Made by a program: the position numbers and the translations under genes. Positions 1 to 9,645 of a DNA stretch of 64,000 nt are shown here, piece after piece; the stretch's first letter is position 1; each line of letters opens with the position of its first letter. The notes under the pieces are model-generated. The model searched no databases. It saw nothing but the letters and a program-made list of their open reading frames with translations, and was not told the DNA's origin. The DNA comes from Bifidobacterium choerinum (GTDB lineage: Bacteria; Actinomycetota; Actinomycetes; Actinomycetales; Bifidobacteriaceae): positions 1 through 64,000 of the forward strand of contig NZ_JGYU01000007.1 in the NCBI RefSeq assembly GCF_000741135.1. Direction: 5' to 3'.

Positions 1-268
1 ATGCACGGCGCATGGGAGCCGCCCGGAACCATATCGGGCGTCCTCGCCGGCGCGGGAAGGGCGACGGAGGCGCCGCCCGGCCGCCGTTGCGCATGGTTTC
101 GTCGCGCACTTCGGCTAAGGTGTGTCCTGTCCGATATGAATTCGGACGTTTCCTTGCGCGAAGATATGACGCGACCTAGCTGCTTCGTATCCGTTCATAT
201 ATTCGCAAAACCCTGTGTTAAGCCATCGTGCCGTATCTGGGCGCATGGCCGAAGAAAGGCACAACCAA

Positions 269-2191
269 GTGGTTACAACCTCGAAACTAGAAGACATGAA
301 GCTTCCCGAGCTCAAGGAACTCGCCAAGCAGATGGGCCTGCGCGGCGTCTCGACGATGCGCAAGGGCGCATTGCTTGCAACGTTGCAGGCCGCGCGCAAC
401 GGCGAGGCCGCGCCGGCGGGGGTCACCGTGCGCGCGCCGAAGCCGGCCAAACAGGACCGTGCGCCGGAGGCTCCGGCCGAATCCGCGGCGCCGTCCGCGA
501 CTGCCGCATCGGCCGCGCCCGCCGTCGAGGAGCGCCCGAAGGCGCCGATCCGCGCCGTGCGCGTGCAGAGCGCGCCGCAGTCGTCGTCATCGTCGATGAA
601 GATCGTCATCGACGAGCCGAAGCCGGAAAGCAACATGGAGATGCATGTCACCGCGCGCCGCGTGCGCAAGCGCCACGACGAATCGCAGGCCGCGCAGCCC
701 GAGCAGCAGCAGTCCTCCTTCGACTTCGACGAGCAGCCGAAGCGCCGCACGCGCCGCGGCCATGACGAACAGCGCGGCGAACGCCGCCGTATGCCGGCGC
801 AGCCCACCGGCGAGAACGTCAACCTCGACGAGATCCTCGACGCGCTGCCGGGCGTGCCGTCGCACAGCCACGACGAGCCGCGCGAGACGCGCCGCGGACG
901 CAACGAACGCGATCGCAACGAGCGCAACGATCGCAACGAGCGCGGCAACCGCAACGATCGTAATGATCGCAACGAGCACGGCGGCCGCCGCGGACGCGGC
1001 CGCGACAACGAGAACCGCCACGACGAGTCGAACGCGCAGCGCGACGACCTCGTGCCGGTCGCCGGCATCGTCGACGTGCTCGACTCCTACGCGTTCATCC
1101 GCACCTCCGGTTATCTGCCGGGTCCGAACGACGTCTACGTGAGCATGGGCCAGGTCAAGAAGTACGGGCTGCGCAAGGGCGACGCCGTCAAGGGCTCGAT
1201 CCGCACGCCGCATGAGGGCGACCGCCGCAACCAGCGGCAGAAGTTCGTGCCGCTGCAGTCGATCGATTCGATCAACGGCATGAGCGTCGAGGAGGCCGCG
1301 CGCCGCCCGCAGTTCAGCAAGCTCACGCCGCTCTACCCGAACGAGCGCCTCAAGATGGAGACGACGGCGAACCGTCTGACCGGCCGTCTCATCGACATCG
1401 TCTCGCCGATCGGCAAGGGCCAGCGCGGCCTGATCGTCTCGCCGCCGAAGGCCGGCAAGACGATCACGCTGCAGAACATCGCGAACGCGATCGCGACGAA
1501 CAACCCCGAGGTCTATCTGATGGTCGTGCTCGTCGACGAACGACCCGAAGAGGTCACCGACATGGAGCGCACCGTGCAGGGCGAGGTCATCTCGTCGACC
1601 TTCGACCGTCCCGCCTCCGACCACACGACCGTCGCCGAACTCGCGATCGAACGCGCGAAGCGCCTCGTCGAACTCGGCCAGGACGTCGTCGTGCTGCTCG
1701 ATTCGATGACGCGACTGGCACGCGCCTACAACATCGCCGCACCGGCGTCGGGACGCATCCTGTCCGGCGGCGTCGATGCGCAGGCGCTCTACCCGCCGAA
1801 GAAGTTCTTCGGCGCCGCGCGCAACATCGAGAACGGCGGCTCGCTGACGATCATCTCGTCGGCGCTCGTCGAGACCGGTTCGAAGATGGACGAGGTCATC
1901 TTCGAGGAGTTCAAGGGCACCGGCAACATGGAGCTGCGTCTGAGCCGCGAGCTCGCCGACAAGCGCATGTTCCCGGCCGTCGACATCAACGCATCCGGCA
2001 CGCGCCGCGAGGAGCTCATCACCGATCCGCAGACGCTGCCGATCATCTACCGTCTGCGCCGTCTGCTCGGCGGACTCGAGCCGGAGCAGGCCTACCAGAC
2101 GCTCGTGCCGCGCCTGAAGAAGACGATGACGAACCGCGACTTCTTCGCGGCGCTCGTGCAGCAGGGCGGCGGCTCGCTCAACGGCAACTGA
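269..2191 (+). CDS. rho: Transcription termination factor Rho
   Basis: Hexameric RNA helicase that ends transcription at Rho-dependent sites. The protein has an N-terminal Rho_N helical segment ([17 protein letters not shown]), then a long low-complexity region rich in Arg, Asn, Asp and Glu (about residues 200-255, repeats of the NERNDR type), the RNA-binding cold-shock-like domain and the RecA-type ATPase. The Walker A sequence PPKAGKT is near residue 392. At about 640 residues it is longer than E. coli Rho (419), as expected for high-GC Gram-positives, where the insert adds RNA affinity. The GTG at 269 was chosen because GAAAGG lies 9 nt upstream. The in-frame ATG at 245 and GTG at 215 have no ribosome-binding site, so the start is uncertain. 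A TATATT hexamer at 198-203 is a possible -10 box. Confidence 0.96.
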   Translation: MVTTSKLEDMKLPELKELAKQMGLRGVSTMRKGALLATLQAARNGEAAPAGVTVRAPKPAKQDRAPEAPAESAAPSATAASAAPAVEERPKAPIRAVRVQSAPQSSSSSMKIVIDEPKPESNMEMHVTARRVRKRHDESQAAQPEQQQSSFDFDEQPKRRTRRGHDEQRGERRRMPAQPTGENVNLDEILDALPGVPSHSHDEPRETRRGRNERDRNERNDRNERGNRNDRNDRNEHGGRRGRGRDNENRHDESNAQRDDLVPVAGIVDVLDSYAFIRTSGYLPGPNDVYVSMGQVKKYGLRKGDAVKGSIRTPHEGDRRNQRQKFVPLQSIDSINGMSVEEAARRPQFSKLTPLYPNERLKMETTANRLTGRLIDIVSPIGKGQRGLIVSPPKAGKTITLQNIANAIATNNPEVYLMVVLVDERPEEVTDMERTVQGEVISSTFDRPASDHTTVAELAIERAKRLVELGQDVVVLLDSMTRLARAYNIAAPASGRILSGGVDAQALYPPKKFFGAARNIENGGSLTIISSALVETGSKMDEVIFEEFKGTGNMELRLSRELADKRMFPAVDINASGTRREELITDPQTLPIIYRLRRLLGGLEPEQAYQTLVPRLKKTMTNRDFFAALVQQGGGSLNGN

Positions 2192-2228
2192 TCCGCGGCC
2201 CGCACGGGCTCGCAACGACCGCATATAT

Positions 2229-2273
2229 GTTGGGCGGGGACGAACGGCACGACGCCGTCCGTCCCCGCCCAAC
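2229..2273 (+). terminator. Hairpin terminator after rho
   Basis: A 20-bp stem (2229-2248 with 2254-2273) has one mismatch and a 5-nt loop, and lies 38 nt after the rho stop codon. No clear T run follows, so termination may be imperfect and could allow read-through into the chorismate mutase gene. Confidence 0.75.
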
Positions 2274-2334
2274 GTCGTATTCATGGCCGTCACTGCGCGC
2301 CGCGCTAGCCACACCGCACGCTAAGGTGGAACCC

Positions 2335-2742
2335 ATGACTACCACGGAGGATGGCTGGCGCGCCGACGCGCGCGAGGAGGCGACCGACATCGACGCCTTC
2401 GCACAATCGGACGACCCGCAGATGCAGCGCATCGTCGAACATATCGACGCGTTGCGCGCATCGATCGACAACATCGACATGGCGATCGTCGCGCTGCTCG
2501 CCGAACGCTTCAAGGCGACCGCGCAGGTGGGGGCGCTCAAGGCGCGCGCCGGATTCGCACCCGCCGACTACACGCGCGAGGAGCAGCAGATGCAGCGGCT
2601 GCGTCGCGTCGCGCAGGGCGCCGGGCTCGACGTCGAGATCGCCGAACAGTACCGCGAGTTCGTCGTGACCGAGGCGAAGCGGCGGCACCGCCGCATCGCC
2701 GAGGAGGACGGCGACGCCGGCGTCCTTGACGTCTTCGCCTGA
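2335..2742 (+). CDS. Chorismate mutase (AroQ class)
   Basis: Converts chorismate to prephenate, the first committed step to phenylalanine and tyrosine, in the cytoplasm. The 135-residue protein is one helical chorismate mutase type II domain from about residue 35: IDNIDMAIVALLAERF matches helix 1 (start R/D..D..ll.Ll.eR). This is followed by a Lys in the KARAGFAPADYTREEQQ segment and a C-terminal YREFVVTEAKRRHR helix. The first 30 residues are acidic and unassigned. The ATG at 2335 is preceded by AAGGTGGA with good spacing, so longer in-frame starts were discarded. The gene stands alone between a terminator and a secreted-protein gene, so it is probably a monofunctional enzyme. Confidence 0.88.
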   Translation: MTTTEDGWRADAREEATDIDAFAQSDDPQMQRIVEHIDALRASIDNIDMAIVALLAERFKATAQVGALKARAGFAPADYTREEQQMQRLRRVAQGAGLDVEIAEQYREFVVTEAKRRHRRIAEEDGDAGVLDVFA

Positions 2743-2878
2743 CGGTGCGCCGCTTCGCCGACGGAGGAGATTCCGCCGGGGCGGCGACTAGGGTGGAGAC
2801 GGACGGCGGCGCACGACGGCGCCTCCAATCGGACTTTGCGGCGATCGGATGGACGATCAGGACGACGAAGGGAACGGG

Positions 2879-4891
2879 ATGCGACGAGCGTGGATACGGC
2901 TGTGCGCGGCGGCGACGGTGGCGGCATGCACGGCGGCGCCGTGCGCCGTCGCGATCGCCGGAGCGGCCGAACAGGCCGCCGCCGGCATCGTCTCGGCCGC
3001 CGCGGCCGCGACGCGCTTCGCACGCCACGACGTGTTCACGATGGCCTCCGGCGCCGGCGCGCACCGCTACTATCTGATGACGCCCTCCGGCGGCGACGTG
3101 ACGACGATGACGGCGCGCGGACGACTGCCGTGGACCGTCGACGTCGACTACGCGCTCAACGGCCCGAACGTCGACATGTCCGCGCTCGACGGCGCCGACG
3201 GCACCGTGCAGATCCATCTGCACATCGCGCCGGACCAGCAGGCCGACGGCGCCGCGCGCCGCTATGCGCGGCAGCTGCGCCTGTTCGCGGCGTTCACGAT
3301 GCCGGCGAACGGCGCGAAGGACGTCAGCGCCGACGACGGCGCAGCCGTCGAGCGGCACGGCGACACGATCGTCGTCTCGTCGACGGCCGCGCCCGGCAAG
3401 CCGCTCGACATGCGCGTCTTCGTCGAGGCGACGAAGTTCTCGATGGGCGACATCGCCGTCGCCGCACTGTCCGCGGATTCGCCTGCCGCCTACGGCGACG
3501 GGCTGCGCGCGCTCGGCGCGCAGTCGGCGACGCTCACCGAGGCGGTCAACAAGGCCGGCCGATCCTCCGATGGCTCCGACGACGGCGCGAACGCCGCGTT
3601 CCTCGCGACGCTGACGCAGCTGCGCGATCAGGAGCGCACGCTCGCCAAGCAGCGGATCGCCGAACTCAAGAAGGCGCATCAGCGGGCCTTCCACGACTAC
3701 ATGGCCGCCTACGTCGGCTCTTACACGAACCATCTGTCCGGCTCGATCGGCACGAAGACGCAGATGACGGCGCTGATGGGCACCGCCGGCGAACTCAAGG
3801 GGGAGACGCCGCTCGCGCGCGCCGTCACCGGGCTCGCGACGGCCGTCAACAACGTCTCCGACGCCTACCAGCACGTCGGCGCCGCCGACGAGGTCGACCG
3901 CATCATCACGCGCATCCGCCAGCAGGGCACGAGCGGACTGACGGAGGACCTCAGACAAACGGCCGGCGAACAGGCGCGCATCGGCGCGCAGATGTACTCG
4001 GACGGGCAAGGTCAGCTGTCGCGCGCGATGATCCCGTATTCGATGGCGTACACCGATGTCTACACCTCCGAACTCAACGACCTGACCGGCGGCGACCTCG
4101 CGCGCGCCGGCGCGTGCAAGGCCGAGGCGATCGCGGCGACGAACGCGCGCAACGGCAGCGGCACGCTCGGCGACGACATGGCCGGCGTCGACGCGGCGAT
4201 GGCGACGCTCGCCTCGGCGCGCGAGCACACCGGCGCGGCGAACGCGGCCGAACAGATCCTGCAGCGTTTCCCCGGCGAACTCGACGGCGACGACGCCTCC
4301 GGTTCCGGCGCGGACATACGCATGCAGCTGCAGCCGGTGCTGCGCGACTCGCCGCTGATGCGCGCGGCCTATGAACAATGGTTGGACGACCCGCTTGGCG
4401 GGCAGGCGCGGGCGCGGCGCGCGGCGCGCATCGCCGACGCCGAGAAGCGGCAGCAGGCGGCGCACGGTCCGAAGGACATGTCGACGCTCGTGACGCCGTC
4501 GTCCAACGACGCGTCCGCCGAGATCTCGAAATACGCCGGATCGGTGACCAAATCGATCGGCGGGGGAGGATCGTCGGACGCCGAGGATTCCGGCAAATCC
4601 GGGAAAACCGGCGGCGACGCGCAGCGGCAGGCGTCGAAGGAGATCTCCGAGGACGGATGGATGGCGCTCGTCGACGCGAACCCCTGGGAGCGTGCGTTCA
4701 TCGCCGCCGACACGCAGCCGTTCATCGACGAGGCGGTGCGCATCGCGTCGGCCAGGACGGCGCTCGATCTGACGGCCGACGGTCTGGCGAAGGGCGGTGC
4801 GCTCGCCGACGAGGTCGCGAAGGCGCCGATGCGCGCCGGCACCGGCGACGTCCTCGACACGCGTTTCCTGATCGTGCACGGCACGCGCTGA
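2879..4891 (+). CDS. Putative secreted protein of unknown function
   Basis: Not recognised. The 670-residue product starts with a classic signal peptide (MRRAWIRLCAAATVAAC and a hydrophobic Ala-rich stretch to about residue 35). It has no later transmembrane segment and no sorting motif, so it is predicted to be exported and released or non-covalently bound. Residues about 40-200 look beta-rich (alternating hydrophobic strands with TVDVDYALNG-type stretches). Residues about 210-460 look helical (LAKQRIAELKKAHQRAFHDY). A Gly/Ser-rich linker (SIGGGGSSDAEDSGKSGKTG) lies near residue 565. The ATG at 2879 has an AAGGGA site upstream; a start at 2849 would add ten hydrophilic residues before the signal peptide. 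The gene ends at a shared bidirectional terminator facing valS. Confidence 0.7.
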   Translation: MRRAWIRLCAAATVAACTAAPCAVAIAGAAEQAAAGIVSAAAAATRFARHDVFTMASGAGAHRYYLMTPSGGDVTTMTARGRLPWTVDVDYALNGPNVDMSALDGADGTVQIHLHIAPDQQADGAARRYARQLRLFAAFTMPANGAKDVSADDGAAVERHGDTIVVSSTAAPGKPLDMRVFVEATKFSMGDIAVAALSADSPAAYGDGLRALGAQSATLTEAVNKAGRSSDGSDDGANAAFLATLTQLRDQERTLAKQRIAELKKAHQRAFHDYMAAYVGSYTNHLSGSIGTKTQMTALMGTAGELKGETPLARAVTGLATAVNNVSDAYQHVGAADEVDRIITRIRQQGTSGLTEDLRQTAGEQARIGAQMYSDGQGQLSRAMIPYSMAYTDVYTSELNDLTGGDLARAGACKAEAIAATNARNGSGTLGDDMAGVDAAMATLASAREHTGAANAAEQILQRFPGELDGDDASGSGADIRMQLQPVLRDSPLMRAAYEQWLDDPLGGQARARRAARIADAEKRQQAAHGPKDMSTLVTPSSNDASAEISKYAGSVTKSIGGGGSSDAEDSGKSGKTGGDAQRQASKEISEDGWMALVDANPWERAFIAADTQPFIDEAVRIASARTALDLTADGLAKGGALADEVAKAPMRAGTGDVLDTRFLIVHGTR

Positions 4892-4893
4892 GC

Positions 4894-5051
4894 TCCGACC
4901 GTTTCGGGTGTGGATGGCGTCCGTCGCGGTCGCTGGAAACGGGACTTGCAATCATGTTCGGTGTCTATCGCACCGCTTGCGTTCGCAGAGGGGCATCCTT
5001 CCGACCGTTCTGGGTGCGGATGGCGGCCGGAACGGTCGCGGACGGTGCGGT
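4894..5051. repeat. Imperfect intergenic direct repeat pair
   Basis: The segment beginning ccgaccgtttcgggtg at 4894 recurs as ccgaccgttctgggtg at about 5010, with related sequence for about 40 nt in each copy and GGATGGCG shared by both. A third fragment (cgttccgggtgc) lies near 5060. No protein reading frame is convincing here. This looks like degenerate extragenic repeat sequence. Confidence 0.4.
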
Positions 5052-5093
5052 TGGCGAACGTTCCGGGTGCAGTGCGCGCTCGTAACGGTCGCA

Positions 5094-5144
5094 TAAGGGG
5101 ATGGCCCCCGGAACCGATTCGTGGTTCCGGGGGCCATCCCCTTA
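5094..5144. terminator. Bidirectional terminator between the secreted protein and valS
   Basis: A perfect 22-bp inverted repeat (5094-5115 with 5123-5144) with a 7-nt loop lies between two convergent genes. The outer AAGG/CCTT arms give short T-rich tails on either strand. Confidence 0.9.
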
Positions 5145-5162
5145 CGCGACTGGGCGTTCGGC

Positions 5163-7940
5163 TCAGTGCTTCGGCTTCTTGGCCGGCGGCTCGCCGAGCT
5201 CGCTGTCGGCGACGACGATCGTCTCCTCCTCGGTCGCTTCGGCCGGGGCGGTCTCGTCGGAGTCGTCCTTCGGGCGGGCGTACTTCTCCATCAGGTCGCT
5301 CGCCTTGCGCAGCGTGATCCGGCCGGTCACGCGCGCCGCCTCGGCGATGTCGCCGAGCGCCGGCTTGAGCGCGTCGCGCATCTCGTCGCTGACGTTGAGC
5401 ATGACGGACAGGATTGGCGTTTTCATCGAGACCTTCGCCTTCGACTTGATGCCGCGCAGCGCCGTGAGCGCATGGCCGGCCTGCGCGAGCAGATCCGGCG
5501 ACGCCTTGAACGCGGCCGCCGCGTAGGTCAGCGGCTTCGGCCACGGCGCGCGGTGCACCGAGCCTTCGCCGGCGTGCATCCAGCTCCACACCTCTTCGGT
5601 CGTGTACGGCAGGAACGGCGCGAGCAGACGTGCGAAGGCGTCCAGGCCGAGGCCGAGCGTCGTGCGGGCCGACTTGACGGCCTGCGGGCTCGGCGCGGCG
5701 CCGGTCGATTCGGCGGTGCCGTAGGCGCGGTTCTTGACGAGTTCGATGTAGTCGTCGCAGAACTGCCAGAAGAAGTCCTCGATCGTCTCGAGCGCCTTCG
5801 AATGCTCGTAGTTCTCGAGCGATTCGGTCGCGTCCAGCACGACCTTCGCCATCTTCGCCATCGCGGCGCGGTCGAGCGGCTCTGTGACGTCCTTCGGATC
5901 CCACGTGGCGCTCGCCGGCTCGCCGACGTGATGGTTCTCGTCCTCACGGCCGATCGCGAGCGCGAACTTCGTCGCGTTGAGCAGCTTGATCGCGAGCCTG
6001 CGGCCGATCTTCATCTGGCCTTCGTCGTAGGTCGCGTCGAGGCCGAGGCGAGCCGAGGCGGCCCAGTAGCGCACCGCGTCGGCGCCGAACTTCTCGATCG
6101 GCTCGTTCGGGACGACGACATTGCCCTTCGACTTCGACATCTTCTTGTGGTCGGGGTCGAGGATCCAGCCGGAGAGCGTCGCGTTCGCCCACGGCAGGCA
6201 GTGGTTCTCGAGGTCGGCGCGGTCGATCGAGCTGAACAGCCACGTGCGGATGATGTCCTGTCCCTGCGGGCGCAGATCCATCGGGAACGTCGACTTGAAG
6301 AACTTTTCGTTCTCCTCGCCTGGCTCGGCCCACTTCGTGACAATCTGCGGCGTCAGCGACGACGTCGCCCACGTGTCCATGATGTCCGGCTCGGCCATGA
6401 AGCCGTTCGGCTGGTTGCGCTGATCCTCGGTGTAGCCTTCCGGCACGTCGATTGACGGGTCGATCGGCAGACGGTCCTCGCTCGGCGTCAGCGGGTTCGC
6501 GTAGTCCGGCTCGCCATGCTCGTCGAGCGCATACCACAGCGGGAACGGGACGCCGAAGAAGCGCTGGCGCGAGATCAGCCAGTCGCCGTTGAGGCCGTGC
6601 ACCCAGTTCTCGTAGCGCACACGCATGAAGTCGGGGTAGAAGTTGAGCTCCTTGCCGCGCTCGATCAGCTCGGCGTTGAGGCGCTTGTTCGTGCCGCCGT
6701 TCTCGAGGTACCACTGGCGGGACGTGACGATCTCGAGCGGCTTGTCACCCTTCTCGTAGAAGTTCGTCATACGCATCGTCGGCTTCGGCTCGCCGTCCAT
6801 CTCGCCGGCCGCCTGCAGCTGCTCGACGACCTCCTTGCGTGCCGAGAACGTCGTCTTGCCCTCGATCGCCTGGAAGTACTCGCGGCCCTGCCCGTCATGG
6901 ATCCAGTCCGGCGTGTCCATGATGATGCGGCCGTTGCGTTGGATGACCGGGCGGGTCGGCAGATGCAGGTCGCGCCACCATTCGACGTCGGTCATGTCGC
7001 CGAAGGTGCAGCACATCGCGATGCCGGCACCCTTGTCCATCTCGGCGGCCGGATGGGCGAGGACCGGGACTTCGACGTGATAGAGCGGCGACGTCACCAT
7101 CTTGCCGAAGTACGGCTTGTAGCGTTCGTCGTCCGGATGCGCGATCAGCGCGACGCATGCGGAGAGCAGCTCGGGACGCGTCGTCTCGATGTAGATCGGC
7201 GTGCCGTCCTCGAAGCGGAACGCGATGCGGTGGTAGAAGCCCGGATATTCGCGCGATTCGAGCTCCGCCTGCGCGACGGCCGTCTGGAACGTGACGTCCC
7301 ACAGGCCCGGCGCGTCCTTCTGATAGGCTTCGCCGCGCGCGAGGTTGCGCAGGAACGCCTTCTGCGCGACGCGGCGCGGATGCTCGCCGATCGTGTGGTA
7401 GGTCTGCGACCAGTCGATCGACAGGCCGAGACGGCGCCACAGGTTCTCGAAGAGCTTCTCGTCCTGCGCGGTCAGGCGCTCGCACAGCTCGATGAAGTTG
7501 CGACGCGAGCACGGCACCTGGTCCTTCGCCTGGATCTTCTTGCCTTCGGTGCCTTCGAACGGCGGCTTGAAGTCGGGGTCATAGGGCAGCGACGTGTCGA
7601 CGCGCACGCCGTAGTAGTTCTGCACGCGGCGTTCGGTCGGCAGGCCGTTGTCGTCCCAGCCCATCGGGTAGAGGACCTCGAAGCCGTTCATGCGCTTGTA
7701 GCGCGCGATGATGTCGGTGTGCGTGTACGAGAACACGTGGCCGACGTGCAGATGGCCGGAGACGGTGGGCGGCGGCGTGTCGATCGAATAGACGGCGCTG
7801 CGCTCGCCGGGGTTGTGGAATGTGTAGGTGCCGTCTTCGTCCCAGACGCTGCGCCACTTGTCCTCGAGACCGTCCACGCCTACGCGGTCGGGGAGGGGGG
7901 TGAGATTGGCGCTGATGGAGATGTCTTCGCTATCAGTCAT
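5163..7940 (-). CDS. valS: Valyl-tRNA synthetase
   Basis: Charges tRNA-Val with valine; class I synthetase, cytoplasmic, with a CP1 editing domain that clears mischarged threonine. The HIGH-type signature HLHVGH is at residues 63-68, after the PPPTVSG segment typical of ValRS. The KMSKS motif (KKMSKSKGNVV) is near residue 600, followed by the anticodon-binding helical domain. The length of 925 is usual for the family. The C terminus is a short acidic and lysine-rich tail rather than a long coiled coil. The ATG at 7940 has no Shine-Dalgarno site. Instead TAGACT lies 7 nt upstream, so the mRNA is probably leaderless. The gene is convergent with the upstream secreted protein and single in its transcript. 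Confidence 0.98.
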   Translation of the reverse strand: MTDSEDISISANLTPLPDRVGVDGLEDKWRSVWDEDGTYTFHNPGERSAVYSIDTPPPTVSGHLHVGHVFSYTHTDIIARYKRMNGFEVLYPMGWDDNGLPTERRVQNYYGVRVDTSLPYDPDFKPPFEGTEGKKIQAKDQVPCSRRNFIELCERLTAQDEKLFENLWRRLGLSIDWSQTYHTIGEHPRRVAQKAFLRNLARGEAYQKDAPGLWDVTFQTAVAQAELESREYPGFYHRIAFRFEDGTPIYIETTRPELLSACVALIAHPDDERYKPYFGKMVTSPLYHVEVPVLAHPAAEMDKGAGIAMCCTFGDMTDVEWWRDLHLPTRPVIQRNGRIIMDTPDWIHDGQGREYFQAIEGKTTFSARKEVVEQLQAAGEMDGEPKPTMRMTNFYEKGDKPLEIVTSRQWYLENGGTNKRLNAELIERGKELNFYPDFMRVRYENWVHGLNGDWLISRQRFFGVPFPLWYALDEHGEPDYANPLTPSEDRLPIDPSIDVPEGYTEDQRNQPNGFMAEPDIMDTWATSSLTPQIVTKWAEPGEENEKFFKSTFPMDLRPQGQDIIRTWLFSSIDRADLENHCLPWANATLSGWILDPDHKKMSKSKGNVVVPNEPIEKFGADAVRYWAASARLGLDATYDEGQMKIGRRLAIKLLNATKFALAIGREDENHHVGEPASATWDPKDVTEPLDRAAMAKMAKVVLDATESLENYEHSKALETIEDFFWQFCDDYIELVKNRAYGTAESTGAAPSPQAVKSARTTLGLGLDAFARLLAPFLPYTTEEVWSWMHAGEGSVHRAPWPKPLTYAAAAFKASPDLLAQAGHALTALRGIKSKAKVSMKTPILSVMLNVSDEMRDALKPALGDIAEAARVTGRITLRKASDLMEKYARPKDDSDETAPAEATEEETIVVADSELGEPPAKKPKH

Positions 7941-7947
7941 AACCGCC

Positions 7948-7953
7948 AGTCTA
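7948..7953 (-). promoter_or_regulatory. -10 box giving a leaderless valS mRNA
   Basis: On the minus strand the hexamer TAGACT is followed by seven bases and then the valS ATG. With a start site about seven bases after the -10 box, the transcript would begin at or next to the start codon. No good -35 match was seen. Confidence 0.5.
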
Positions 7954-8041
7954 AAAAGCGTCTATGACATCATCGCCGCCGCGCACACGGCTCGCCGCGC
8001 GCGTTTCGCGGTGTGCTGAACCCGCGGCGCACGCCGCGTTT

Positions 8042-9583
8042 TCAGCTGCGCGGCGCGAGGCCTGCGAGACGCAGCCTCCACGACGAATTCTCGGCAGGCA
8101 CGCCGCCGACCGACGTCTTCGTGACGACGAAGTCCTTGTTCTCGTACAGCCACGCGCTCGCCGCGTCCTGGCTGACGACGCGGTCGAAGTCGCGCATGCG
8201 CTCGCGGTATCCGTTGTAGTCGGGCTTGGCGAGCGCGTCCTCGTAGATGCGCTGCGCCTCGCCGTTCTGGTAGTGGAACATCGGCGATCCGTCGACGAAT
8301 CGCCGGTAGTCGTCGACGCCTTCGAGCGTGACGAGCGCGCAGACGTAGTCGCCGTCGGCGACGCGCCTCGCCAGCTCGCGCGTGTCGACGACCTCGAGCG
8401 TCGCCGGCATCGACAGCACGTCGTTGAACGTCGTCGTGATCCGCTCGGCGACCGCGCGGTGCGTCTCGTCGGTGAGCACCGTGAACTCGTGGAAGTAGGC
8501 GTAGGGGAAGTAGGCGCGCATCGACGCCGCCTTCGCCTCGTCGTAGGGGAACAGGTCGTCGAGGTCGACGTAGCCCGGCTGCAGCCGTCCGATCGGCCCC
8601 GACAGCTGCGCCGCCGACTCCGGCTGCGTCTTCGCGATGCCGGCCGCGTCGATCGCGTAGCGCGTCAGCTGACGCACCTGCACGTCCGAGAACGGGCTCT
8701 CCTGCGCGTTGTTGAGCGCGAGCATCGTCTGGCGCATGCCGACGCCGTCGCCGACATGCAGCCCGTCGTGCTTCGCGAGCCGCTGCGCCGTCGCCGCCTC
8801 GCGCGGCAGCGCCACGTCGAGGTCGCCGGCCTCGGCGGCGTCGGCGAGCGCCGCCTCGTCCTTGTAGTAGGCGAGGCGGATCGTCGACGCGGACGCCTTA
8901 TGCCCCCAGTAGTGGTCGTTGCGCGTGAGCGTGATCGACGAGCCGTCGCTGCCGGCGACGTCGAAGGGGCCCGAACCGTAGGTGTGGCGCGCGTAGTCGT
9001 CGCCGGCACGCTGCGCCGCGGCGACGTCGTATATGATGCCGGCGCGGCCGGTGAGCGCCCACAGCAGCCGCGGGTTCGGCTTGCGCAACGTGATCGTGAA
9101 CTGCGAGGCGTCGGTGTTGCGCACCTCGGCGACGTCGCCGAGCTCCTCGTAGCCGACGTGACGGTCGGCGATCGTGCGCTGCAGCGACGCGACGACGGCG
9201 CTCGCGTCGAGCGCGCTGCCGTCGGCGAAGGTCAGCCCGTCGCGCAATACGAAGGAGTAGCGCAGGCCGTCGGTCGACGGGATCCAGCGAGCGACGAGGT
9301 TCGCGGCGACCGAGACGTCGTCGCCGCTCGTCAGCAGCGTCTCGTAGACGTTGCCGACGAGCGCCTGCTCGACGCCGCGCTCGTCGTTCGTGCGGATGTC
9401 GAGCGACGTCGGCTGGTCGGTCAGGCCGACCGTGTATTCACGCGAACGGTCGCCGCCCCATGGCAGTTCGCCGTCATGTCCGCGCAGCAGCAGGAAGGCC
9501 GCGACGATCGCGGCGACGGCGACGATCGCGCCGAAGACGATCCATGGCGCGACGCGCGCGCCGCGAGATTCCCGGGTATGCAT
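8042..9583 (-). CDS. Family-5 extracellular solute-binding protein (ABC importer, peptide/nickel type)
   Basis: Captures a solute, typically an oligopeptide, for an ABC importer. The 513-residue protein has a membrane anchor at about residues 13-32 (PWIVFGAIVAVAAIVAAFLL) without a lipobox Cys, so it is probably membrane-tethered. SBP_bac_5 features follow: YTVGLTDQPTSLD at the mature start, LVGNVYETLL, the SFVLRDGLTFADGSALDASA segment and YGSGPF. No permease or ATPase genes lie alongside, so it is an orphan or works with a remote transporter. No Shine-Dalgarno site precedes the ATG at 9583. TATACT lies 8 nt upstream, again suggesting a leaderless transcript. Substrate is unknown. Confidence 0.88.
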   Translation of the reverse strand: MHTRESRGARVAPWIVFGAIVAVAAIVAAFLLLRGHDGELPWGGDRSREYTVGLTDQPTSLDIRTNDERGVEQALVGNVYETLLTSGDDVSVAANLVARWIPSTDGLRYSFVLRDGLTFADGSALDASAVVASLQRTIADRHVGYEELGDVAEVRNTDASQFTITLRKPNPRLLWALTGRAGIIYDVAAAQRAGDDYARHTYGSGPFDVAGSDGSSITLTRNDHYWGHKASASTIRLAYYKDEAALADAAEAGDLDVALPREAATAQRLAKHDGLHVGDGVGMRQTMLALNNAQESPFSDVQVRQLTRYAIDAAGIAKTQPESAAQLSGPIGRLQPGYVDLDDLFPYDEAKAASMRAYFPYAYFHEFTVLTDETHRAVAERITTTFNDVLSMPATLEVVDTRELARRVADGDYVCALVTLEGVDDYRRFVDGSPMFHYQNGEAQRIYEDALAKPDYNGYRERMRDFDRVVSQDAASAWLYENKDFVVTKTSVGGVPAENSSWRLRLAGLAPRS

Positions 9584-9645
9584 GACCGTGCAGTATACCG
9601 GCAGACGACTACCGTGCGCCGGTGCCGTCCGCGCGGATCTCGCGT

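Noticed and set aside
1..765. Plus-strand frame from the first base
   Set aside because: It overlaps rho in another frame and has no recognisable sequence. The first 214 bases look like intergenic DNA upstream of rho.
2537..4951. 804-codon minus-strand frame opposite the secreted protein
   Set aside because: Same compositional artefact. The plus-strand frame has a signal peptide and a ribosome-binding site.
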